DNA of 64,000 nucleotides from NCBI GenBank assembly GCA_902363875.1, contig CABJBO010000002.1:62001-126000 (forward strand). Reading direction: 5' to 3'. The position numbers and the translations under genes were made by a program. Position 1 is the stretch's first letter. Each line of letters begins with the position of its first letter. The stretch is from Coriobacteriaceae bacterium. Its GTDB lineage: Bacteria > Actinomycetota > Coriobacteriia > Coriobacteriales > Coriobacteriaceae. This document shows, piece after piece, positions 33,371 to 42,401 of this stretch. A model generated the notes under the pieces. It did not search any database and had not been told where the DNA came from. It worked only from the letters and a program-made list of their open reading frames with translations.

Positions 33371-34447
33371 CTAGAACTGATTCAAGAAACGCATATCGCC
33401 TGTCATGAGCGTTCTGAGGTCCGGCAGGTCGTAGCGCAGTGCCGCGACGCGCTCGGCGCCAATACCAAAGGCGAAGCCGGTGTACTTCTCGGGGTCGATG
33501 CCGCAGTTGATCAGGACGTTGGGGTCGACCATGCCGCAGCCCAGGATCTCGATCCAGCCGCTGTGCTTGCAGAAGTTGCAGCCCTTGCCGCCGCAGACGT
33601 GGCAGCTTACGTCCACCTCGCAGCTGGGCTCGGTGAAGGGGAAGAAGTGCGGGCGGTAACGCGTCTTGCGGTCCTCGCCAAACATGCACTTAACAAAGTA
33701 GTCGAGCGTGCCCTTAAGGTCGCCAAAGGTGATGCCCTCGTCGACGACCAGGCCCTCGATCTGGTTGAACTGCGGCAGGTGGCAGGCGTCGGCCGTGTCG
33801 GGACGGTAGACGGTGCCCGGGCAGATCATGTAGATGGGCGGCTTTTGCGACTCCATGGTGTGAATCTGCACGCCCGAGGTCTGGGTGCGCAGGAGCACGT
33901 CGGACTCGCCATGGGCGTGGGCCTCGGGGTGTGCGACGCTGCCGGGGTTGTTGTCGACCACATAGAACGTGTCGCGAGCCGAGCGGCTCGGGTGATCCAT
34001 GGGGGCGTTGAGCGCGGTGAAGTTGTAGTAGGAGGTGTCGACCATGGGGCCGGACTCGACGGTGTAGCCGATGCCGCAGAAGATGTCCTCGGCCTCCTCG
34101 ATGATCTGCTTGATCAGGTGCTGGTGACCGATCTGCGGACGGATACCCGGCAGCGTGATGTCGACGGCCTCGTGCTCCAGTGCGTGCCTGAGGGCGGCGG
34201 CCTTCATCTCGGTGTTGCGCTCGTCGAGCATGCCCTCGATCAGCTGGCGCATCTCGTTGGCGCGCTTACCCATCACGGGACGATCCTCGGGGGCGAGCTT
34301 GCCCATCATGCGCATCAGGCCGGTAATGCGACCCTTGCGGCCGAGCAGCTCAACGCGCGCAGCCTCGAGCTTGGCGGCGTCGTCGGCGCCTGCGACGAGC
34401 TCCTTGGCCTCTTCCTCGAGTTTGACCAGATCATCAATCAGACTCAT
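33371..34447 (-). CDS. pheS: Phenylalanyl-tRNA synthetase alpha subunit
   Basis: 358 residues, the catalytic subunit. N-terminal coiled coil (1-90), then motif 2 MICPGTVYRPDTADACHLPQFNQIEGLVVD, motif 3 FGIGAERVAALRYDLPDLR, and FFPFTEPSCEVDVSCHVCGGKGCNFCKHSGWIEILGCGMV, whose four-cysteine insertion is common in Gram-positive PheS. The ATG at 34447 has AAGGGAAG upstream. It is expressed from a T-box leader and followed by pheT. Confidence 0.97.
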   Translation of the reverse strand: MSLIDDLVKLEEEAKELVAGADDAAKLEAARVELLGRKGRITGLMRMMGKLAPEDRPVMGKRANEMRQLIEGMLDERNTEMKAAALRHALEHEAVDITLPGIRPQIGHQHLIKQIIEEAEDIFCGIGYTVESGPMVDTSYYNFTALNAPMDHPSRSARDTFYVVDNNPGSVAHPEAHAHGESDVLLRTQTSGVQIHTMESQKPPIYMICPGTVYRPDTADACHLPQFNQIEGLVVDEGITFGDLKGTLDYFVKCMFGEDRKTRYRPHFFPFTEPSCEVDVSCHVCGGKGCNFCKHSGWIEILGCGMVDPNVLINCGIDPEKYTGFAFGIGAERVAALRYDLPDLRTLMTGDMRFLNQF

Positions 34448-34529
34448 GTCTTCCCTTTCGTCTCTCGCGCTCCCCGCTCGCCGGGACGACTGCCGCCGCC
34501 CAGCGTTGCGAAAACGCGGCCCGGTTCGG

Positions 34530-34810
34530 TAACAAAAAACCGCCCTCGGGCATGTGCATTGCCCAAGGACGGTTGAATTCCGCGGTACCACCTTGTTTGA
34601 CCCGGCGGATGTCTGGCCCGCCGTGCCCACTCTGCGCCCCTTATCGCGAGGCTCACGGCTTCCCTACTGGGGCTTCGCCGCCGCTAGCCGCGCGCCCGTT
34701 GAGGTCGCTGCTCGGGAGTGAACGCTTGGCCCTTGCCACCGCAGGAAGGCTTGCAGCCCATGACCTTCCCTCTCTTGCCGGCGACGCGGCGGGCAAAACC
34801 CTCTCCGTCA
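34530..34810 (-). promoter_or_regulatory. T-box leader of pheST (Phe-specific)
   Basis: On the minus strand the T-box core AAGGTGGTACCGCG (34594-34581) is followed by a terminator with GGGCA-type stem and TTTTTT (about 34573-34535). Further upstream lies a Stem I-like region with a TTC triplet at 34722-34720 (context AGCG-TTC-AC) that fits a Phe specifier. Uncharged tRNA-Phe would stabilise the antiterminator and raise pheST expression. A weak -10 TATCCT lies near 34826. Confidence 0.92.
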
Positions 34811-34952
34811 ACGCATTGGGCTATAGGATAACACATTTCGCGAGCACATCGCCGCGTTCCGTTTTGTTCGCACTGGGTACAAGGCAGGTAGCTGTGCAAA
34901 CTGGCCGTGCACCCGCCTGCGGCGCTCGGCCTGCGAGATCAAGGATATAGGT

Positions 34953-36536
34953 ATGGGAAAGAAGTACGATAAGAAGGCCAAGGCCGCCGTGGCAAAGGCT
35001 GCCAAGGGCGTCAAGGCTGCTAAAGTCGACAAGGCCGTCAAAAAGTTCCGCAAACTCGAGGGCAAGCTGTGGACTCGCGAGTACCTGCTCAAGATTGCCG
35101 AGTTCGATGGAGCGACGATTGCTCCTGCCAACGGCGCAGCAGCGCGTGCCGACGCCATGGGCACCCTTGCTGGCGAGCATCACAAGCTGCTGACCAGCAA
35201 AAAGTCTGTCGAACTTGTGCACTCGCTGGCACGCGAGACCGTCGCCGGAGGCAAGATCGACGACCCGCAGCCGCTCGACGAGATCCGTGTGCTCGGCCGC
35301 GATCAACGTGAGGCCAGTGCCATCCCCATCGAAGAAGCCGAGGCCTGGACCAGGCTCACCTGCGAGGCGGACGCCGTGTGGCACAAGGCCAAGGCAGCCA
35401 ACGACTGGGCAAGCTTTGAGCCCTATGTGGATAGAATCGTCTCCCAACTTAAGCATCAGGCCGAGCTTATGGACCCCAAGCGCGACCCATACGATGTTTG
35501 GCTCGACCAGTACGAGCGCGGCCTTTCCACCAAGAGCTTCGATGCGTTTTGCGATGAGGTCAAGGCCACGGTCGTGCCGCTCGTGCACGCCATCGGCGAG
35601 CGCGGCCAGCAGCCGGCTGCCGACTTTTTGCACGCCCACGTGCCCGAGGCTGCCCAGCGCGCCATGAGCTTCGACCTTATGAAGCTTGTCGGCCTGGACC
35701 TGGACGACACCACGCTTGCCTTTACCGAGCATCCGTTTAGCGAGGGCTTTGCCGTGGGTGATGCGCGCATCGCGACGCACATCTACGAGGACGACTGCAT
35801 CTCCAACGTCTACAGCATCATCCACGAGGCGGGGCACACCATGTACGAGCTGGGCGTCAATCCCGCCTATGCGCGCACGTGCTTGGAGGGCGGCACCTCC
35901 ATGGGCATCCACGAGAGCCAGAGCCGCTTTTTCGAGAACACCGTGGGTCGCAGCCGCGCCTTTATGGGCCCGCTGCTCGAGGTGCTGCGTCGTCACGCGC
36001 CCGAGGTCTACGGCGACGTCGACGAAGACACGCTCTACCGCGCCGTGAACATCGCGCAGCCGTCGTTGATCCGCACCGAGGCCGACGAGCTCACCTATCC
36101 GCTGCATATTATGGTGCGCTACCAGATCGAGCGCATGTTGTTTGCCGGCGAGGCTACGGCCAAGGACATCCCCGCGCTTTGGAATCGCTTTATGGACGAG
36201 TACCTGGGCATTCCCGTTCCCGACGACACGCACGGCTGCCTGCAGGATACGCATTGGAGCGGCGGTTCGTTTGGCTACTTCCCCACATATGCGCTGGGTA
36301 GCGCCTACGATGCCATGTTTGTGCCGGCCATGTGCCGCGACGGTGTCGACCTCAATGGCGCCTGTGCGAGCGGCGACCTGGCACCCGTCCGCACCTGGCT
36401 GGGCGAGCACATTTGGCAGTGGGGCCGCGCCAAGGACGCGCCGGAACTCATCAAGGGTGCCTGCGGCATGGACTTTGACGCCCGCTACTACTGCAGCTAC
36501 CTGCAGGACAAGTTCACCACGCTGTACGAGCTGTAA
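34953..36536 (+). CDS. M32-family metallocarboxypeptidase
   Basis: 527 residues. Zinc carboxypeptidase of the Taq/Pfu family that trims C-terminal residues from peptides in the cytoplasm. Zinc motif HEAGH at 291-295 (SIIHEAGHTMYE), second motif GIHESQSRFFENTVGRS (HE at 320-321), and VRYQIERMLF near 390. The first ~35 residues (MGKKYDKKAKAAVAKAAKGV and on) form a Lys/Ala-rich tail like histone H1 or ribosomal-protein tails, absent from ordinary M32 enzymes. It is divergent from the pheST T-box. Confidence 0.92.
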   Translation: MGKKYDKKAKAAVAKAAKGVKAAKVDKAVKKFRKLEGKLWTREYLLKIAEFDGATIAPANGAAARADAMGTLAGEHHKLLTSKKSVELVHSLARETVAGGKIDDPQPLDEIRVLGRDQREASAIPIEEAEAWTRLTCEADAVWHKAKAANDWASFEPYVDRIVSQLKHQAELMDPKRDPYDVWLDQYERGLSTKSFDAFCDEVKATVVPLVHAIGERGQQPAADFLHAHVPEAAQRAMSFDLMKLVGLDLDDTTLAFTEHPFSEGFAVGDARIATHIYEDDCISNVYSIIHEAGHTMYELGVNPAYARTCLEGGTSMGIHESQSRFFENTVGRSRAFMGPLLEVLRRHAPEVYGDVDEDTLYRAVNIAQPSLIRTEADELTYPLHIMVRYQIERMLFAGEATAKDIPALWNRFMDEYLGIPVPDDTHGCLQDTHWSGGSFGYFPTYALGSAYDAMFVPAMCRDGVDLNGACASGDLAPVRTWLGEHIWQWGRAKDAPELIKGACGMDFDARYYCSYLQDKFTTLYEL

Positions 36537-36560
36537 AGCTTAGACAACACGCAACGCAAA

Positions 36561-36597
36561 GGGGCGCCGCAGGATCTATCCCGCGGCGCCCCTTTTT
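36561..36597 (+). terminator. Terminator of the M32 gene
   Basis: GGGGCGCCGC/GCGGCGCCCC stem, then TTTTT, 24 bases past the stop. Confidence 0.92.
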
Positions 36598-36611
36598 CAT
36601 CTAAACCAGAG

Positions 36612-36673
36612 ACCCGGCACTTGGGGACGTTCCTTTTATCCCGGCACTTTAGGAACGTCCCCAAGTGCCGGGT
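36612..36673. repeat. Perfect 23-bp inverted repeat, GGGGACGTTC type
   Basis: Arms 36612-36634 and 36651-36673 are exact reverse complements over 23 bases, with a 16-nt loop that repeats part of the arm (CCCGGCACTT). A related but diverged palindrome with the same TTGGGGACGTTC core lies at 63738-63815. In both places the two-hairpin element follows. Confidence 0.9.
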
Positions 36674-36698
36674 AAGCGAGCAAGGTGACGTGAAATGA

Positions 36699-36806
36699 AA
36701 GGGCGCTGACCTTCTGGTCGCGCCCTTGAAATTGAACGTCAGATTGCCGCTTGGGGCCGCTTGCAGCGTCGAGTAGTTACGCGGTTTGGTAAAACCGCGT
36801 AACTAC
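36699..36806 (-). repeat. Two-hairpin 3' element, copy 1 (downstream of glmM)
   Basis: Hairpin A: a 15-bp perfect stem GTAGTTACGCGGTTT (36773-36806) that overlaps the glmM stop. Hairpin B: AAGGGCGC..GACC-loop-GGTC..CGCCCTT (36699-36727), a likely terminator. The roughly 45-base spacer resembles that of copy 2 at 63896-64000. Confidence 0.8.
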
Positions 36807-38134
36807 AGAGCTTCCAACGCGTTGGCGATGCGCTTCATGGCGGCATCGGCGGATGCTTGGTCGGGCGCCTCGGCCAGCACGCGGATAACCGACTCGGTTC
36901 CGCTCTTGCGTACGAGCACGCGGCCCTCGCCTGCCAGCGCAGCCTCGGCCTCGGCGATGGCGTTCTGCACGCCCATGTTCTCGAGTGCGGCGTTCTTATC
37001 CGCTACGCGCACGGCAACCTGCGCCTGCGGCAGCAGCTTGCACGGAGCCGTGAGCTGCGAGAGCGTCTCGCGCTCGGCACGAATCACTTCCATCACGCGC
37101 AGCGAGGTCATAATGCCGTCGCCCGTGCGCTCGATATCGCCAAAGATCGTATGGCCCGTCTGCTCGCCGCCCAGGCTGTAGCCGCCCTCGCGCATCTTGG
37201 CATACACGTGACGGTCGCCCACACCGCTGGTCACGGAGCTCAGACCGGCAAGCTCCAGCGACTTGACCAGGCCAAAGTTGCTGGCAATCGTCGGCACCAC
37301 GGTACCGCCCGAGAGTCGCCCGTGCTTGTTCAGATACACGCCGCACACGTACAAGATCTGGTCGCCGTCTACCACGCGACCGCGCTCATCCACGGCCAGG
37401 CAGCGGTCGGCATCGCCGTCGTAGGCAAAGCCCACGTCCAGCCCCTGCTCCACCACGTGGCGCTGCAGGCGCTCCATATGCGTGGAACCACAGTCGACGT
37501 TGATGTTAAAACCATCGGGCGCGGCATTGATCACGCGCACGTCGGCGCCGAGCGCGTCAAACACCGGCTTGGCCACCGAGGAAGCCGAGCCGTTGGCGCA
37601 GTCAATACCGATCTTGACGCCCTGCAGCGAAAAGTTCGCGCTTGCAATGAGCGAGGCAATATAGCGGTTGCGACCCTGCATGTAGTCCACCGTGGCACCA
37701 ATGTGGTTGCCCGTGGCCAGCGGCACCTCGCTCTTGCCATCGATGTAATCCTCGATGAGCTCCAGTACGTCCTCGTCCATCTTAAAACCGTCGCTGTTGA
37801 CGAGCTTAATGCCGTTATCGCAAAACGGGTTGTGGCTCGCGCTGATCATGATGCCGCAATCGAAGCAGCCTTCCACGGTCTGATGCGCTACGCCCGGCGT
37901 GGGGATCACGTGCAGCATATAGGCGTCCGCACCGCTCGCGACCAGGCCACTCACCAGCGCCGCCTCGAACATATAACTCGAGCGGCGTGTGTCCTTACCC
38001 ACGATGACGCGCGCCTTGCGCTCGCGGTTAGCGCCGTAATACCAGCCCACAAAACGGCCAATCTTATAAGCGTGCTCTACCGTCAGCCCAACGTTGGCCT
38101 CACCGCGAAAGCCGTCGGTGCCAAAGTACTTCAT
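36803..38134 (-). CDS. glmM: Phosphoglucosamine mutase
   Basis: 443 residues. Converts glucosamine-6-P to glucosamine-1-P for UDP-GlcNAc and cell wall synthesis. MKYFGTDGFRGEAN; catalytic serine in MISASHNPFCDNGIKL (Ser100 phosphorylated in the active form); metal loop AYDGDADRCLAVDE; sugar-binding GGEQTGHTIF; phosphate-binding VRKSGTESVIRVLAEA. All sites are intact. AAGGAGAGCGC precedes the ATG. The DUF4012 gene lies upstream on the same strand. Confidence 0.97.
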   Translation of the reverse strand: MKYFGTDGFRGEANVGLTVEHAYKIGRFVGWYYGANRERKARVIVGKDTRRSSYMFEAALVSGLVASGADAYMLHVIPTPGVAHQTVEGCFDCGIMISASHNPFCDNGIKLVNSDGFKMDEDVLELIEDYIDGKSEVPLATGNHIGATVDYMQGRNRYIASLIASANFSLQGVKIGIDCANGSASSVAKPVFDALGADVRVINAAPDGFNINVDCGSTHMERLQRHVVEQGLDVGFAYDGDADRCLAVDERGRVVDGDQILYVCGVYLNKHGRLSGGTVVPTIASNFGLVKSLELAGLSSVTSGVGDRHVYAKMREGGYSLGGEQTGHTIFGDIERTGDGIMTSLRVMEVIRAERETLSQLTAPCKLLPQAQVAVRVADKNAALENMGVQNAIAEAEAALAGEGRVLVRKSGTESVIRVLAEAPDQASADAAMKRIANALEAL

Positions 38135-38153
38135 GCGCTCTCCTTACAAAATA

Positions 38154-38180
38154 GGGGCGAACAGATTGCCTGTCCGCCCC
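38154..38180 (-). terminator. Weak terminator between the DUF4012 gene and glmM
   Basis: GGGGCGGACAG/CTGTTCGCCCC stem with one wobble pair, then TATTTTG on the minus strand, inside the glmM leader. It could be an attenuator. Confidence 0.6.
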
Positions 38181-38217
38181 AAAATGGTACTCGATTATCT
38201 GCGCTACCAGAAAAACC

Positions 38218-40530
38218 CTACGCCGACGCGCTGTCGCGAGCCGCCTGGCATGTAGGAGTCTGACGCAGCGTAAGCGGCTTGTCCCCCGCCTCGGCCGACG
38301 TGGTCAGCGTATACGTGATCGTCGTCGTCTCGCCAGCATGCAGGTCAACGGTTCCCGAATAGCAGGGAACTCCGTGCCAAGTGGCAGCGAACAGTCCAAA
38401 CTGAGTCCCCTCAACGGTTAGATCGGTAATGCTGCCGCCTGTCGGCGCAAACAGCGATACATACAAGCGCTCATCGTCACGCGAGGTCCCAGGCGCACTG
38501 GCCGCTACGTAGTCGGGCAGCTTACCTGCCTCCTCCTGCGTCATGATGTTCGTCAGGGTAACGGTGATGCGATACGAGCAAGCGCCGTCGCCGTTCTTCA
38601 CGCCCTGACCAATCTGCGTATCGGCGTTCAGATACCAGTCGAGCTTAGAGAAGCTCAGGTTGTTAAAGTAAACGCCGGCAACGGGATCTTCACTCGGGTC
38701 ATCCGGATCGGGCAGCGAGGCGTCGATGTTCATCTCCTTGATAGCGTTCTGCTCGTCATCGTTTTTCATCCACGCGATCAGGCGGCCCTCTTCGGCACCG
38801 CGCTCAACGGCGCTGACAAGGTTCGCAACATCGACGTCGCCGATACCGCCAAGGATCTTGTCGAAGGCAGCGCTGGCGACGGATGCAAAGATGCCGTCCG
38901 ACTCCTCGACCGGATAGTTCCAGTACACATCATGCATAAGCACCTTCGCCGCGTTAGTGCCGTCAACGACTGTACCGTCGGGCAGTGAAACATTACCCAC
39001 GAGGCCCAACAGATACTGCAGGAATACCGGATCGATACCAATGACGCCATCGACGTCCTGACCATATTCAGACTTCCACAGCGCGGCAACACGCTGCGAA
39101 TTACGGGGCCAGTCGGGCGAATAGGTGTTGCCCGAGATGTATAGGTTGCTGTGGTCACCAAACAGCGTCTCATCTTCTTCGTCGACGCTCTCAACCGCCC
39201 CGTCTTTGCTGCGCGCAATGCAGGGAACAAACTCGCCAATCGACATCTGGCCGTCGGTGACCGAAATCAGGCCCTGCGAACCGCCAAAGCCGCCGCAGGC
39301 ACGAATCTCGACGTTGTTCATGGCGTACACAAGGTAGTTGCGCGTCTGGCCGTTGGCGCCGAGCATCTGGGGAAGGACGGGGGCGACCTTCTCCGCCGCG
39401 TCAACCGCGCCGTTGAGGGTGGCAAAGCCGTCCTTGGCCTTATCGACCAGCTCGGTCACCTGGGAAATATGAGTATCGCCAATGCCCTGGATCTTCTCGT
39501 TGGCGCTCTTGAACACCTTCGAGCTGCTGGAAAGCGAATCGGCGACCGCCTGCAGCGCGGACACGTTAATCATGCCGTCCTGAAACAGCTTGCCGGGCGT
39601 GGCCTGCGAAAGGTTATCGGCCATGGGAACCAGCGCATTGCTCGAGACATCGGACAGGGCGTCGATCATGGTGCGGGCCGCATTGATGTCGCTGCCATAC
39701 ACCGGGATAAACGAAGCCGCCGTCCACAGCGGGCTCGAGGTCTCCGCCTTCATGCTGTCGCAAAGCTCATCAATCTTCTTCGCGTCGTCAGGCAGCGTCG
39801 AAAAATCGCCCGACGTGACCTTGTCCTTAAGGCCACCGACAATCTCGACGGCCTCCTTCGCTTCACTCTTTACGGTCTTTGCCGAGTTAAGCAGCATAAA
39901 GCCGCTTGCGCCAAGCGCAACGAGAAGCACCGCGACTACAGCGGCAATAATGGCGCCGGTGTGACGCTTTTTGCGTTCGCCCTTGCGATGGCGATGACGG
40001 ACCAGACCGTCAGAGGTCGAACTCGACGAAGCGTCGCTACCATAGTTCAAGCCAAAATCGTAATAATCTTCCTTGGAACCCGAGCCCGCAAACTCGGCAC
40101 CGCTATCATCCAGGCGGGCGAACGTGCCAGTCTCGGAGGCGCCGGTGTAAATCGTGCCAAGGTTACCCGTAAGCCCCGCGCCACCGGCAGAGGGAGTATT
40201 GTTGGCGGCCTTGCCGGCATTAACGTTGCCGGCGGCATTCGCGGCGTTGGTAGCACCTGCGTTGTTCGCGGGTACCGAAGGAGCCCCGCTCGGCTGCGAC
40301 GCGGAGGTTGCACCGCCCGCAAAGACATTCCCTCTTGCACGGCCGGTCTTTTTTGCCTTTTGAGACTGCTCGTACAGAGCGGTAAACATCGCCGTCTCGC
40401 CCGGGGACACGCGCTTACCGGAACCGCCCTGTCCAGCGCCGCCCGGCGTGCCGGCCTTACCAGCCCCGTTCGGACGCGGCGGAACTGCAGGACGGCCGCT
40501 ATCGCTGCCCTTAAAGTGATTACCAGCCAT
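38218..40530 (-). CDS. DUF4012 membrane protein
   Basis: 770 residues. A cytoplasmic low-complexity N-terminus rich in Ala, Gly, Asn and Pro (about 1-150), a basic stretch RHRHRKGERKKRH, one membrane helix (about 192-215) and a large exported DUF4012 domain (VPVYGSDINAARTMIDALSDVSS, NYLVYAMNNVEIRACGGFGGSQGLISV, GVIGIDPVFLQYLLGLVGNV, TDLTVEGTQ). DUF4012 proteins occur in Actinobacteria near surface polysaccharide genes. The exact role is unknown and the family resembles LytR/CpsA-anchored envelope proteins only in topology. GAGGA is 8 bases before the ATG. Confidence 0.88.
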   Translation of the reverse strand: MAGNHFKGSDSGRPAVPPRPNGAGKAGTPGGAGQGGSGKRVSPGETAMFTALYEQSQKAKKTGRARGNVFAGGATSASQPSGAPSVPANNAGATNAANAAGNVNAGKAANNTPSAGGAGLTGNLGTIYTGASETGTFARLDDSGAEFAGSGSKEDYYDFGLNYGSDASSSSTSDGLVRHRHRKGERKKRHTGAIIAAVVAVLLVALGASGFMLLNSAKTVKSEAKEAVEIVGGLKDKVTSGDFSTLPDDAKKIDELCDSMKAETSSPLWTAASFIPVYGSDINAARTMIDALSDVSSNALVPMADNLSQATPGKLFQDGMINVSALQAVADSLSSSSKVFKSANEKIQGIGDTHISQVTELVDKAKDGFATLNGAVDAAEKVAPVLPQMLGANGQTRNYLVYAMNNVEIRACGGFGGSQGLISVTDGQMSIGEFVPCIARSKDGAVESVDEEDETLFGDHSNLYISGNTYSPDWPRNSQRVAALWKSEYGQDVDGVIGIDPVFLQYLLGLVGNVSLPDGTVVDGTNAAKVLMHDVYWNYPVEESDGIFASVASAAFDKILGGIGDVDVANLVSAVERGAEEGRLIAWMKNDDEQNAIKEMNIDASLPDPDDPSEDPVAGVYFNNLSFSKLDWYLNADTQIGQGVKNGDGACSYRITVTLTNIMTQEEAGKLPDYVAASAPGTSRDDERLYVSLFAPTGGSITDLTVEGTQFGLFAATWHGVPCYSGTVDLHAGETTTITYTLTTSAEAGDKPLTLRQTPTCQAARDSASA

Positions 40531-40679
40531 AAAGAAATCCTCGCAATTGAGTCGCAATGAAAAAGTCCATAACGTTACCAGTTTATGGCATTTTGGGCAT
40601 CGACAGCTAAACTCCAGACACGGACATCAATTGGCGAAAATGTGGCACAACACCTTTTCTGTCTTGGCGGCGACGCCAG

Positions 40680-41702
40680 CTACACCGTGAGGAACATCAT
40701 CACGATGATCATGGCAAAGCCGATAAGGTCGGTCGGCAAAAACACCGTGCCCAGCATAACGGCGCTGGTGATGGTCGCCGAAACCGGCTCCACAGTTCCG
40801 ATGAGACTCGCACGCACCGAGCCGATGTCCTTAAGGCCCTGCATATAGAGCATGTAAGCAAAAAACGAGCCGATAACCACGAACACCGCGAGCGCCTCGA
40901 CGCCGGCAGCGTCGAGTGCCGGCATATGCGCCCAAGGCTGCACGAAGACGCACGAGACCACGCCCGCCGTGAGCATTGCCGAGCCCGTGACGATGGGGCT
41001 GCCGTATTCGGGCAGGATCTTGGCGGGAATCACCGCCATACACGTGGCGCTGACCGCACACATAAGACCTGCTGCCAGGCCAAGCGGCGAGATATTAAGG
41101 CTGGTGGGGTCGCCGCCGGTGGCGATTAAAAAGGTTCCACCCAGAGCCAGGCCAATGCCGATGACTTCGCGAGTACGCGGCATGCGGCGATCGGTCACGC
41201 AGGTGTAGCCCATGATGATAATGAGCTGCAGGCACTGGAGCACCGTCGCGGTTCCGGCGTTCGTCAGGCGCACGGCCGAAAGATAGCAAAACTGGTTGAA
41301 CAGCAGACCAAAGGCGGTAAAGAGCAGCAGCTGCTTGCGATCGGCGGGTGTGGTCCAGAGCTTAATCAGGCGCTCGCGGTCACGCGTAACAACCACGGCC
41401 ATAAAGAGTAGACCGGCGAGAATCTGACGCACGCTCATAAGCCACAAGGTGTCGACGTGGTAGGTATCGAACAGAAAGCTCGCGCTGGTGCCCGAGAAGC
41501 CCCAAAACGAACCGCCCACCAGCGTAGCCAAGACGCCCGTGATCATCTTGCGCGACGAAGCGCTGTTCAGGCGCTCGCGCCAAGCGCGGCGGGTGCTACG
41601 GCTGAGCTCATCGGTGCCCTCGGGCACATCAATGTTCGATATATCGGTCATCGGCACCGAAGCCCCTGCGCCTTCGACCTGCTCGACACGCTCTTTGCTC
41701 AT
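40680..41702 (-). CDS. EamA/DMT-family transporter
   Basis: 340 residues with ten predicted membrane helices in two EamA repeats (GVLATLVGGSFWGFSGTSASFLF starts the first; LGLAAGLMCAVSATCMAVIP the second). It has a soluble N-terminal tail of about 50 residues. Such proteins export metabolites or amino acids; the substrate cannot be read from the sequence. The internal ATG at 41702 (GAGGGAA upstream) is preferred over the long upstream extension. Confidence 0.88.
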   Translation of the reverse strand: MSKERVEQVEGAGASVPMTDISNIDVPEGTDELSRSTRRAWRERLNSASSRKMITGVLATLVGGSFWGFSGTSASFLFDTYHVDTLWLMSVRQILAGLLFMAVVVTRDRERLIKLWTTPADRKQLLLFTAFGLLFNQFCYLSAVRLTNAGTATVLQCLQLIIIMGYTCVTDRRMPRTREVIGIGLALGGTFLIATGGDPTSLNISPLGLAAGLMCAVSATCMAVIPAKILPEYGSPIVTGSAMLTAGVVSCVFVQPWAHMPALDAAGVEALAVFVVIGSFFAYMLYMQGLKDIGSVRASLIGTVEPVSATITSAVMLGTVFLPTDLIGFAMIIVMMFLTV

Positions 41703-41933
41703 TCCATTCCCTCGAAGCAGCCTGGAAACAATTCGGCTTACCTTACCACGGCGAAGGCACCAGCTGGAGGCTTGTCCGCTTATCGGTAGGACAATTCCGC
41801 AGACGTCTTTCCATAGCTCGATACCGCAATGGCCTTGCATTATGCGACAGTCAAATCGCGGCAGCAGGCTCTTTTGAAATGGATATGACAAAGCCCCCGA
41901 ATTCCACAATGTAAGCGATTTTTAAAAATGTTC

Positions 41934-41962
41934 TTGCCACCGAGTTCAGGCTCCGTTATATT
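41934..41962 (+). promoter_or_regulatory. Promoter of tRNA-Val
   Basis: -35 TTGCCA (41934-41939), 17 bp, -10 TATATT (41957-41962). Confidence 0.8.
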
Positions 41963-41991
41963 ATCCCTTGCGCGCTTGCGCACCCTTGATC

Positions 41992-42066
41992 GGGCGTTTA
42001 GCTCAGGGGGAGAGCGCTTCCCTGACACGGAAGAGGTCAGAAGTTCAAATCTTCTAACGCCCACCA
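41992..42066 (+). tRNA. tRNA-Val (GAC)
   Basis: 75 nt with encoded CCA. The acceptor GGGCGTT pairs with AACGCCC. The anticodon loop CTGACAC in CTTCC/GGAAG gives GAC. T-arm AGAAG-TTCAAAT-CTTCT. Confidence 0.96.
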
Positions 42067-42074
42067 AATGTTCG

Positions 42075-42112
42075 CAGCTCAGAGGCTATGTCCTCTGGGC
42101 TGTTTTGTTTTT
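42075..42112 (+). terminator. Terminator of tRNA-Val
   Basis: GCAGCTCAGAGG pairs with CCTCTGGGCTGT, followed by TTTTGTTTTTT. Confidence 0.85.
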
Positions 42113-42401
42113 TGTCGCTAAATCCGCTGGCAGTTCCAACCGTCATCGCAACGTAACAACAATTCACCTGACGAATGGCAGCCAAATATATTCAATACCC
42201 CAACATCAACAATAGCCAGGCACAAAACTGCGCCGCAAGCTGCTCCAACCGCCCAACTGGTCAAAAGCCGACCATCTACTTGCCAATTTATCTAACGGCG
42301 TAACCAAGCAGTCCGCGCCGCAACTTCTCAACAAAACGCCGCGATGTCTGCGCCCTGCGGTATCCTTGAGCCACTCGCACCTGCAGCACCAAGGAGCCGC
42401 C
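42113..42401. other. Intergenic, lower GC, no gene seen
   Basis: About 290 bases after tRNA-Val with lower GC than the flanks. No frame with a credible start and coding bias. Its position next to a tRNA gene and before an island of unrecognised genes fits an insertion site, but I saw no repeat of the tRNA 3' end nearby. Confidence 0.4.

Noticed and set aside
34684..34899. Small cysteine-containing minus-strand frame before pheS
   Set aside because: It overlaps the T-box Stem I region; the codons follow RNA structure rather than a protein.
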